From NCBI GenBank assembly GCA_031363055.1, contig JANLTP010000081.1, positions 1 through 5,299 of the forward strand: a DNA stretch of 5,299 nucleotides, read 5' to 3'. Below the pieces are notes generated by a model. It ran no database searches, was not told the origin of the DNA, and saw only the letters and a list, made by a program, of their open reading frames with translations. This DNA comes from JANLTP01 sp031363055 (GTDB lineage Bacteria; Pseudomonadota; Gammaproteobacteria; Burkholderiales; Burkholderiaceae_E). Position numbers and translations under genes: made by a program. Shown one piece after another: positions 1 to 5,299 of the stretch; position 1 is the stretch's first letter; each line of letters opens with the position of its first letter.

Positions 1-1
1 G

Positions 2-172
2 GGCTCGGTCGAGGGCGCAGCACTCGGCGCCTTGCTGGTCGGGTTCTCACGCGCGACGGCCGTGCATTTGTTCACGGTTGCCGAGCTGTTCATTGTTTAT
101 GTCGTCATGGCGGCGGTGCTGTTCTTCAGGCCGGAAGGATTGTTCAAACGCGAGGCGCTGCGCAAGATATGA
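2..172 (+). CDS. livH: LivH-type ABC importer permease, C-terminal fragment
   Basis: This is the last 56 residues of an inner-membrane permease; the gene begins upstream of the window. The frame is open from position 2 and ends at TGA 170-172. The visible part reads like the LivH C-terminus: a GSVEGAALGALLVGFSRA stretch (residues 1-18), where the family has a glycine-rich 'G.llGal..G..ea' segment, then a hydrophobic helix (about 24-42) and the closing FRPEGLF motif (42-48) typical of the end of LivH and LivM permeases. In the family, LivH pairs with LivM to form the membrane channel of a branched-chain amino acid or related amide/urea importer. It lies 38 bp before livM and is probably its co-transcribed partner. 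Assignment to LivH rather than LivM rests on gene order (H-M-G-F) and the short tail. The substrate cannot be read from this fragment. Confidence 0.85.
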   Translation, partial: GSVEGAALGALLVGFSRATAVHLFTVAELFIVYVVMAAVLFFRPEGLFKREALRKI

Positions 173-210
173 ACGTTGTGCTGTGTTCTTGACATGAACT
201 CATACGCGCC

Positions 211-1200
211 ATGAATTCAACTCTGATCACACGCAGCGCCGCCGTCCTGGCGCTCACGATCGGCCTGTCGTACTTCCTGCCGACCTGGTTCGTTTTTCTG
301 CTCATCATCGCCGCCGCCAAGGGCATCGTGGCGCTCGGTGTCATTACGGCCATGCGCGGCGGCCTGGTGTCGTTTGGGCAGGGCCTGTTCTTCGCGGGTG
401 GCGCCTACACGGCAGGGCTCATGGCCAAGTACTGGGGCATCAGCGACTTCCTTGCGCAGTCGGTGCTCGGCACTGCCATGGGACTATTACTGGCGCTGAT
501 TGTCGGTCCCCTGTTGTCCAGTTATCGCGGTATCTTTTTCGCGACCTTGACCTTGGCATTGTCGATGATCGCTTACGGCGCTCTGAACAAGGCCACCGGG
601 CTCGGCGGCTCCGACGGCATGACAGTCCCGGCACCGACCTTTTTCGGCTTCAACCCGGAAGGATCGACCCAGACCTGGTTGACCTTTATCGGCACCGCCG
701 TCGCCTGTGCGCTGGTCTGGATCTATTGCGATCGCGTCTTCAAATCGCGCCGTGGACTCATGAGTCTGGCACTACGCGAGAATGAATTACGGGTTGATTA
801 CCTCGGCGCCTCGGTCGCAGCCATTACCCGCGCCAACTTGCGATCGGCCGGCGCACTGGGCGGCCTGGGTGGCGCCATCTCGGCAATGGCGCTGGTCAAC
901 ATCAACCCGGAGTTCGCGTTCTGGACGACGTCCGGCGAGTTTGTTTTTGTGGCTGTGCTTGCCGGCGTACACAGCATCGGCGCGGCCTTTGTCGCGTCGT
1001 TCCTGCTCGAGATCGTCAAGTCGTTTTCGAATCAATATATGGCTAACGCCTGGCAGTTCGTGTTGGGATTGTTTTTGTTTCTGGTAATCCTGTTTCTGCC
1101 CGAAGGGCTGGGCTCGTTGACGCGGCGTCGACGCAAGTCGGTGCAAGCTTCGAGTGGAACCGTTGCGACCAGCGCCCCTGCCTCGAAGGATCAGCGGTGA
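211..1200 (+). CDS. livM: LivM-type ABC importer permease
   Basis: This 329-residue protein is the second inner-membrane permease of a HAAT-family (branched-chain amino acid type) ABC importer, a usual length for LivM. Hydrophobic segments fall at about 9-47, 57-71, 81-101, 108-124, 154-172, 212-230, 243-265 and 280-297. Family landmarks are GGLVSFGQGLFFAGGAYTAG (50-69); the cytoplasmic coupling loop with ALRENELRVDYLGA (187-200) followed by the SAGALGGLGGAISA helix (212-225); NPEFAFWTTSGE (232-243); and the closing FLPEGLGSL (295-303). A basic RRRRK (305-309) and a polar tail follow, presumably cytoplasmic. The glycine pair usual near 250-257 reads LAGVHSIG here. ATG 211 is preferred because an in-frame TGA lies at 190-192 and the next Met is residue 48; no clear Shine-Dalgarno precedes it, so it may depend on translation of the upstream gene. 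The gene ends in GTGA, overlapping the livG start. The substrate is unknown without the binding protein. Confidence 0.93.
   Translation: MNSTLITRSAAVLALTIGLSYFLPTWFVFLLIIAAAKGIVALGVITAMRGGLVSFGQGLFFAGGAYTAGLMAKYWGISDFLAQSVLGTAMGLLLALIVGPLLSSYRGIFFATLTLALSMIAYGALNKATGLGGSDGMTVPAPTFFGFNPEGSTQTWLTFIGTAVACALVWIYCDRVFKSRRGLMSLALRENELRVDYLGASVAAITRANLRSAGALGGLGGAISAMALVNINPEFAFWTTSGEFVFVAVLAGVHSIGAAFVASFLLEIVKSFSNQYMANAWQFVLGLFLFLVILFLPEGLGSLTRRRRKSVQASSGTVATSAPASKDQR
1186..1190 (+). promoter_or_regulatory. Ribosome binding site for livG inside the end of livM
   Basis: AAGGA lies 6 bases before the GTG at 1197 and within the last codons of livM. It supports the GTG start and a translational coupling arrangement in which the livM stop TGA (1198-1200) overlaps the livG start. 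Confidence 0.6.
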
Positions 1201-1934
1201 GCTACTTGCTCGACGCCCAGGGTCTCTTGCGTCGCTTTGGCGCAGTGGTAGCCGCCCAAGACGTCACGGTGCAAGTCACCGCGGGAGAACGTGTCAGTCT
1301 GATCGGCACCAATGGCGCTGGCAAGACCACCTTCGTCAACATGGTGACCGGCTACTTGAAGCCCGAGGCTGGCAGCATTCGCTTCGACGGCGCCGACATT
1401 ACCGGTCGCTCGCCGAGCGATATCGTTCGACTGGGCGTGAATCGGTCCTTCCAGATCCCGCAGTTATTCTTGCAACTCACGCTCGAAGAAAACCTGTTGG
1501 CCTCGATCGCGTCCAGCGATGCAGTGGGATTGACCGATGCGCATGACAGCGGCATCGCCCAGGCCGAACGACTCATGCAGCGCTTCGGGCTGCTCGAGCA
1601 ACGCTACACCAAGGCGGCGTCACTGCCGGGCGGCGTGCGCAAGCTGCTCGACATTGCGATGGTGGTCGCGCTCAAACCGAAGTTACTCATGCTCGATGAG
1701 CCGACCAGCGGCGTGGCGGCGTCCGAGAAATACGCGCTCATGGATATCGTCGTCAACGCACTCGCCGCCGACAGCGCGACCGTCATGTTCATCGAACACG
1801 ACATGGACATCGTGCGCAAGTACTCGGATCGGGTGATTGCGTTCGCGGCCGGCCAGGTGATCGCCGATGGCCCCCCGGCGCAAACGTTAAGCAATGCCAA
1901 GGTGCGTTTGCTGGTCACTGGCGAGCGGGACTGA
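1197..1934 (+). CDS. livG: LivG-type ABC importer ATP-binding protein with non-consensus signature motif
   Basis: This 245-residue cytoplasmic ATPase powers the LivHM permease. The Walker A motif is GTNGAGKTT (37-45), the Q-loop is RSFQIPQLF (83-91, Gln86), Walker B is LLMLDEPT (163-170, catalytic Glu168), the D-loop is SGVA (171-174) and the H-loop is IEHDMD (199-204, His201). The tail VIADGPPAQTLSNAKVRLLVTG (221-242) resembles the LivG-type C-terminus. The signature motif, usually LSGGQ or in LivG LAYGQ/LPYGQ, reads LPGGV (143-147, nt 1623-1637), so the Gln is replaced by Val and Arg-Lys follows. I recall related Liv-type ATPases with LPQG.RK at this place, so it may be a subfamily trait rather than damage. 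The start is GTG, preceded by AAGGA and overlapping the livM stop by 4 bp; livF follows after 4 bp. The family call is firm; the transported substrate is not known. Confidence 0.93.
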   Translation: MSYLLDAQGLLRRFGAVVAAQDVTVQVTAGERVSLIGTNGAGKTTFVNMVTGYLKPEAGSIRFDGADITGRSPSDIVRLGVNRSFQIPQLFLQLTLEENLLASIASSDAVGLTDAHDSGIAQAERLMQRFGLLEQRYTKAASLPGGVRKLLDIAMVVALKPKLLMLDEPTSGVAASEKYALMDIVVNALAADSATVMFIEHDMDIVRKYSDRVIAFAAGQVIADGPPAQTLSNAKVRLLVTGERD

Positions 1935-1938
1935 GCCC

Positions 1939-2583
1939 ATGGACCTGCGATTGACGAACGTATCGGTCTCGCTGCAAGGCGTTGCCATTTTGCGCGCGAT
2001 CAATCTGGCGGTGGCCAACGGCGAGATGGTCGTGCTGGTCGGGCGCAATGGCGCCGGCAAGACCACCACCATGCGAACCATCATGGGACTGGCGCCCTCC
2101 AGCCAGGGGACGCTGCAGTTCGGCGGCCAGGATGTTACGAAAACACCGGCTTATCGGCGCGCCTCACTGGGCATAGGCTACATGCCCGAGGATCGGCGCT
2201 TGAATCCGCTGTTCACGGTCGAAGAGAACTTGCTGCTACCGATTTGGGCGCAAGGCCGCAAGGACGGCAGCGCGCGGCTGGAGCAGGTCTACCAGGTCAT
2301 TCCCGAGGTCGGCGAGTTTCGGGCGCGCAAGACTTTGCAGCTTTCCGGTGGGCAGCAAAAACTGGTGGCGCTCGGGCGGGCGCTGATGACGGGCGAAAAA
2401 CTGTTGTTGCTCGATGAGCCGTTTGAAGGTGTTGCGCCGGCGCTCGCCAATCGTTTGACCGATGTGATCTCCGCCACCCGTTCGCTCGGGCGTTCGATCT
2501 TGCTGGCGCAAAGCGAGCATGGCCATGCGCAGGAGATTTCGGATCGGGTGGTGAATATCGAGCGTGGGGAGATTTCGGGTTGA
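1939..2583 (+). CDS. livF: LivF-type ABC importer ATP-binding protein with altered Q- and H-loops
   Basis: This 214-residue ATPase is the partner of LivG; it is slightly shorter than typical LivF (about 230-240). The Walker A motif is GRNGAGKTT (35-43), the signature is a perfect LSGGQ (135-139) followed by QKLVALGRAL, and Walker B is LLLLDEPFEG (155-164, Glu160). Two switch positions are unusual. The segment that reads YVPQGR in common LivF is YMPEDR here (81-86, Glu84 in place of the Q-loop Gln), and the H-loop segment, commonly VEQN in LivF and VEHD in LivG, reads LAQSE (189-193, Ser192). The end is clipped at ERGEISG (208-214) without the usual C-terminal extension. ATG 1939 is preferred over an in-frame ATG at 1894 because it starts directly with the conserved first strand (MDLRLTNVSV), sits 4 bp after the livG stop, and has GGGA (1927-1930) at suitable spacing. 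The earlier ATG would overlap livG by 41 bp. Confidence 0.92.
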   Translation: MDLRLTNVSVSLQGVAILRAINLAVANGEMVVLVGRNGAGKTTTMRTIMGLAPSSQGTLQFGGQDVTKTPAYRRASLGIGYMPEDRRLNPLFTVEENLLLPIWAQGRKDGSARLEQVYQVIPEVGEFRARKTLQLSGGQQKLVALGRALMTGEKLLLLDEPFEGVAPALANRLTDVISATRSLGRSILLAQSEHGHAQEISDRVVNIERGEISG

Positions 2584-2688
2584 ATGACGCTCGGGTTGAA
2601 CACGTCCTCTGAAAATTCAAGTGTGGTGTTTCACGCCAACAGCCATTTGCCAATTCTTGAGCCGACGAGTCAGCCGAAGAATCAGCCA

Positions 2689-3444
2689 ATGAAAGAACCG
2701 ATTACCGGTTGCGCCGCGACGCTGATAAGCGCAGCACGCACGCTCTCGCAAGCCTGTGACTCCATGAGATTCAGCGAGCCCGTTTCGCACGTCTATAACC
2801 CCTTGAGCTACGCATGGGCCGCTTTCGAGCAATATGTGCAGCGATTTGGCGACACCCCAAAACGGGTGGTGTTTCTGGGGATGAATCCAGGGCCGTTCGG
2901 CATGATGCAAACCGGCGTGCCGTTTGGAGAGATCGCCGCCGTGCGCGACTGGATGGGGATCGCAGCCACAATTTCAGCCCCTTCCAAAGAACACCCGAAA
3001 CGCCGCATCGAAGGTTTTGCCTGCCAGCGCTCCGAGGTCAGCGGTCGACGCTTGTGGGGCTGGGCAGCAGAACGGTTTGGTAGCGCCGAATCGTTTTTCG
3101 CTGAGAACTTCGTGTTGAACTATTGCCCGCTGGTGTTCCTGGAAGCGTCCGGGCGCAACTACACGCCGGATAAGCTGCCAGCACAAACGGCGCGCGCACT
3201 GGAAGCGATCTGTGATGCCCACCTTGCAGCGAATCTTCGAGCCTTGCAGCCCACGTGGGCGGTGGGTGTCGGCGCATTCGCAGCGAAACGACTGCACGCC
3301 GTGATCATCGCCAATGGCTTGCAAGATACCGTGCGTGTCGCGCAGATTTTGCATCCGAGTCCGGCCTCGCCGGTCGCCAATCGCGGCTGGGCACCGGCCG
3401 TTGAGAAGAGTTTGATCGAGCAGAAGGTCTTTGATTGGCACTAA
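2689..3444 (+). CDS. SMUG1-type uracil-DNA glycosylase
   Basis: This is a base-excision repair glycosylase that removes uracil, and in characterised relatives oxidised pyrimidines such as 5-hydroxymethyluracil, from DNA. The 251-residue product carries the hallmark GMNPGPFGMMQTGVPFGE (64-81), closely matching what I recall of vertebrate SMUG1, with Asn66 at the place of the water-coordinating Asn85 of human SMUG1. Other matching blocks are FSEPVSHVYNPLSYAW (28-43), VRDWMGI (85-91), EHPKRRIEGFACQRSEVSG (101-119), the LNYCPLVFLEASGRN block (143-157, Asn144 as the base-recognition Asn) and LHPSPASPVANRGW (221-234, catalytic His222). All key residues are present, so it is probably active. ATG 2689 is chosen because homology begins just after it and GAAGA (2676-2680) lies 8 bases upstream. 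The frame is open back to ATG 2584, directly after the livF stop, which would add 35 residues of no recognisable character. ATG 2764 would delete the first helix. It could be read through from the liv operon. Confidence 0.92.
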   Translation: MKEPITGCAATLISAARTLSQACDSMRFSEPVSHVYNPLSYAWAAFEQYVQRFGDTPKRVVFLGMNPGPFGMMQTGVPFGEIAAVRDWMGIAATISAPSKEHPKRRIEGFACQRSEVSGRRLWGWAAERFGSAESFFAENFVLNYCPLVFLEASGRNYTPDKLPAQTARALEAICDAHLAANLRALQPTWAVGVGAFAAKRLHAVIIANGLQDTVRVAQILHPSPASPVANRGWAPAVEKSLIEQKVFDWH

Positions 3445-3485
3445 AGATCGCAACCCGAGCCAAACTGGCCTCGGGTTGCGATCTT
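3444..3485. terminator. Perfect 16-bp stem-loop, probable bidirectional terminator
   Basis: The arms 3444-3459 (AAGATCGCAACCCGAG) and 3470-3485 (CTCGGGTTGCGATCTT) are exact reverse complements with a 10-base loop. The stem can be extended by C3460-G3468 and C3461-G3467 if C3469 bulges. The left arm begins at the last A of the glycosylase TAA. The stem lies between two convergent genes and is bounded by AA and TT. On the + strand the stem ends in TT but is not followed by a long T tract; on the - strand it is followed by CTTTA. It therefore looks like a shared terminator for both genes, without a classical U tract. Confidence 0.75.
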
Positions 3486-3506
3486 GATCAGAACGTTCTT
3501 GATCAA
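3484..3506. repeat. Second inverted repeat in the convergent intergenic region
   Basis: TTGATCAGAAC (3484-3494) and GTTCTTGATCAA (3495-3506) are reverse complements except for one extra T, with the arms directly abutting. As RNA this can form a stem of about nine pairs with an ACGT loop. It shares bases 3484-3485 with the preceding terminator stem, so the two structures sit back to back. It could add to termination or mRNA 3'-end stability for the - strand gene, whose stop codon lies 17 bp away. A palindromic protein-binding site is an alternative, but nothing else supports one. Confidence 0.5.
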
Positions 3507-3523
3507 CGCTAGAACGATGATGC

Positions 3524-5299
3524 CTAGTTATTCCAATACCAGATGGCCGCAAAGTTGCGGGAGTCGGCGTCATTGAAGGAGAGACCGACTTCACGATAGT
3601 CCGCCGCCGCAGTCGTCAACGGCACGACGTTGGTCGAAGTACAACGCGGATTTGGATTGGTGCCGTTGCTGCTCGTGAACGACGACAGCGCGGTTCCTGC
3701 ACCCACGGTCGCGAACTGCCATCCCGCACCGGTCAGATCGCCAAACGCAACCGGCCGGAAGTCAAGCCGGGTGCGCAGGCGCTGACTGGCCGACTCGCCT
3801 TCCGAGTTGGTCACCGTCGCCGAGTTCTGGCTGAACAGGTATGAGCTGCCGACTACGACATCGGCAGGTGCCGTCCAGCTCATGTTGGTCGCCAGACTAC
3901 TGATGGCACCAGCGTTGGCTGCAGTGGGCTTCAGGTAAGCATCCTGGAAAGTCGTCGCCAAGGTAGGCCACGACCGTGCCGCCGCAAACGCTGCCGACTC
4001 AACCGGCATGCCGATGCGAGTCTTGATGATCTCATCCGGCGTGTCCGGCGTCGCAACGGCGCTCGAGTAGTAGAACAACTCGGCGGTGTAGACCGACCAG
4101 GCTGGAATCGTCGTTGTCACTGCCACGGGCGCGACGTCCTGATTGGCAAAGGTGGCGTTATCCGGCACCGGCAAGGCCAGCGTGGAACCATCGTGATTGG
4201 CAGCGCTCAACTTGAAATCGATGCCGGTTGCTGTGGTCCAGTACTGCGCCGACGTGGTACCCAACACCCGTGTCGAACCGACTTGGTTCGAGATGCCAAA
4301 TCGATCGTCTGTACCGCAGCTTTGCGAGCGATACGTCACCACGCCAGCCGATGGCAAACCAGGCCCGGTCCAACGAACGGCACGGATATTGCTGGTGTTG
4401 GTTCCCCAGCTCGGGCTGAACAGCAGTCGCAATTGCGTCTCGACCCGATTGCGATAGCTGTAGACCGTTGGATTGGCCGCTGCCGCCACGCTATTGAGTT
4501 CGTTATAGCGAACCAGACGCGACGACACGAACATGTCATAGGGCCGCTGATTACCGACGAACGCCCAGGCACCATTGGCCTTGGCCAACACCCAGGCATT
4601 CGAAAAGCTTACGTTGCTGGCACTCTTCCAGTTGATGCGCGCAACAGTGCAACTGGCGGCATTACAGTACGGGTGCTTGAAGGCTTTAGGGTCGGTCAAA
4701 TTGGGTGCCGCGACGTTGAGCGCGACGCTGGCCGCCGCGACCTTCGCACCGACGGTAGCAGGATTGTTGAACAGCGAATTCTCGCCGATCTCCTGGACCC
4801 AGCTTCGGCCATTACTGCGGTAATCACCGACCACGAAATTACATGTGGTGGAAACGGCCGTCGAGTTGCCTGACGCGTCCGCCGTGTAACGTTGCGCAAC
4901 TGGCAATGTCAGGCAGTCCTCAATCTTCTTGCCAAGCGCAGCTAACTCGGTGGAAGTGGGCGCGACGCCGGCAGCAACCGAAGCCGGCAAGGTAGGCGCG
5001 GTCGCGGGCGAGGCCGTCTGCGCGGCGGTCAGCGTAACCGCCGACGGTGCCGACGTATCGGTTACCGTAGCGGCTCGATTCAGGATCGACACGCCGCTGG
5101 CGGAGGTGCGGATATCCAACTGATCCAATACCGAATCGATGCCCGCGCCGTTGGCCGAAAACGGCGTGCTCAACGGACTGAACGTGGTGCCCAGCGTCGC
5201 CGCAATTTGCGGGTCGGTCTTCAAGGTATTAACGACCAAGGCATTGGCATCGGCGACTTTTTGGGCAGTGGCTGAAGAAGCGAGCGTGGCCGGCGTTGC
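3524..5299 (-). CDS. Large Ala/Ser/Thr-rich protein, probably exported; 5' end outside window
   Basis: I do not recognise this protein. The frame is open from the window edge to TAG at 3526-3524, giving 591 visible residues with no start of its own; the TTG codon at 5239 is internal, because the frame continues upstream as QKVADANA. Residues 1-75 include a TDPQIAATLGTTFSPLSTPF segment (28-47) and GIDSVLDQLDI (53-63), resembling from memory parts of some betaproteobacterial lipoproteins. Residues 76-117 are a low-complexity A/T/S/P linker. About 117-270 form a compact region with SWVQEIGENSLFNNP (166-180), KHPYCNAASC (208-217) and AWVLAKANGAWAFVGNQRPYD (235-255), possibly an alpha+beta cone fold, which is a weak guess. 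The rest (about 275-591) has alternating hydrophobic beta-rich patterns and ends in IWYWNN. Six cysteines (129, 153, 212, 217, 328, 553), low Lys content and many Asn/Thr/Ser suit a periplasmic or surface protein. No catalytic motif is evident. It converges on the glycosylase gene. Confidence 0.85.
   Translation of the reverse strand, partial: ATPATLASSATAQKVADANALVVNTLKTDPQIAATLGTTFSPLSTPFSANGAGIDSVLDQLDIRTSASGVSILNRAATVTDTSAPSAVTLTAAQTASPATAPTLPASVAAGVAPTSTELAALGKKIEDCLTLPVAQRYTADASGNSTAVSTTCNFVVGDYRSNGRSWVQEIGENSLFNNPATVGAKVAAASVALNVAAPNLTDPKAFKHPYCNAASCTVARINWKSASNVSFSNAWVLAKANGAWAFVGNQRPYDMFVSSRLVRYNELNSVAAAANPTVYSYRNRVETQLRLLFSPSWGTNTSNIRAVRWTGPGLPSAGVVTYRSQSCGTDDRFGISNQVGSTRVLGTTSAQYWTTATGIDFKLSAANHDGSTLALPVPDNATFANQDVAPVAVTTTIPAWSVYTAELFYYSSAVATPDTPDEIIKTRIGMPVESAAFAAARSWPTLATTFQDAYLKPTAANAGAISSLATNMSWTAPADVVVGSSYLFSQNSATVTNSEGESASQRLRTRLDFRPVAFGDLTGAGWQFATVGAGTALSSFTSSNGTNPNPRCTSTNVVPLTTAAADYREVGLSFNDADSRNFAAIWYWNN

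Noticed and set aside
173..210. A possible small gene or promoter between livH and livM, including ATG at 194
   Set aside because: The 38-bp gap has no recognisable promoter boxes, and ATG 194 is out of frame with livM and not preceded by a Shine-Dalgarno sequence.
1154..1546. A 130-residue + strand frame overlapping the end of livM and the first half of livG
   Set aside because: It is an Arg-rich shadow in another frame of two clearly conserved genes.
1623..1637. The LPGGV signature in LivG as a sign of a pseudogene
   Set aside because: The frame is intact with all other motifs conserved, and similar non-consensus signatures occur in related Liv-type ATPases, so an inactivated gene is unlikely.
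2596..2624. Possible sigma70 promoter, TTGAAC then AAGTGT with a 17-base spacer
   Set aside because: The -10 element matches TATAAT at only two of six positions, so it is not reported as a feature.
2974..3594. A 206-residue open frame on the - strand across the glycosylase and the terminator
   Set aside because: It is antisense to the well-conserved SMUG1-type gene, runs through the 16-bp stem-loop and into the end of the convergent gene, and its Arg/Cys-rich translation looks like no protein.
4193..4873. A 226-residue open frame on the + strand opposite the large - strand gene
   Set aside because: It lies wholly antisense to a long coding frame in GC-rich DNA, its translation is Arg/Gly/His-rich without a recognisable motif, and there is no ribosome binding site or operon context.

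Overview
The window is GC-rich, densely packed bacterial chromosome. Gene content and protein style (a complete LivHMGF-type transporter cassette, a SMUG1-type uracil-DNA glycosylase, and a large Ala/Ser/Thr-rich probably exported protein) suggest a proteobacterium, perhaps Burkholderiales or a close relative. This taxonomic call is inferred from protein style only, because no rRNA or other marker is present.

Positions 2-2583 (+ strand) hold four consecutive genes of a branched-chain-amino-acid-type (HAAT family) ABC importer: the C-terminal end of permease LivH (cut by the window edge), the complete second permease LivM, and the two ATPases LivG and LivF. Spacing is tight (38 bp, a 4-bp overlap, then 4 bp), as in one transcript. 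The periplasmic binding protein that would define the substrate is not in the window. The two ATPases depart from consensus in a complementary way: LivG has a weak signature motif, LivF has altered Q- and H-loops, and all three changes fall in the same composite ATP site.

Positions 2689-3444 (+) encode a bacterial SMUG1-type uracil-DNA glycosylase, a base-excision repair enzyme, in the same direction as the transporter. A 105-bp stretch between LivF and the preferred start is open in frame, so the start is uncertain.

Positions 3444-3523 are the convergent intergenic region. It holds a perfect 16-bp inverted repeat that starts at the last base of the glycosylase stop codon (probable bidirectional terminator), followed by a second, nearly perfect inverted repeat.

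Positions 3524-5299 (- strand) hold the C-terminal 591 residues of a large, unrecognised, probably secreted or lipid-anchored protein. Its N-terminus lies beyond the right edge. No RNA genes, mobile elements, CRISPR arrays or attachment sites were seen. Apart from the transporter cassette, the genes show no obvious shared function.
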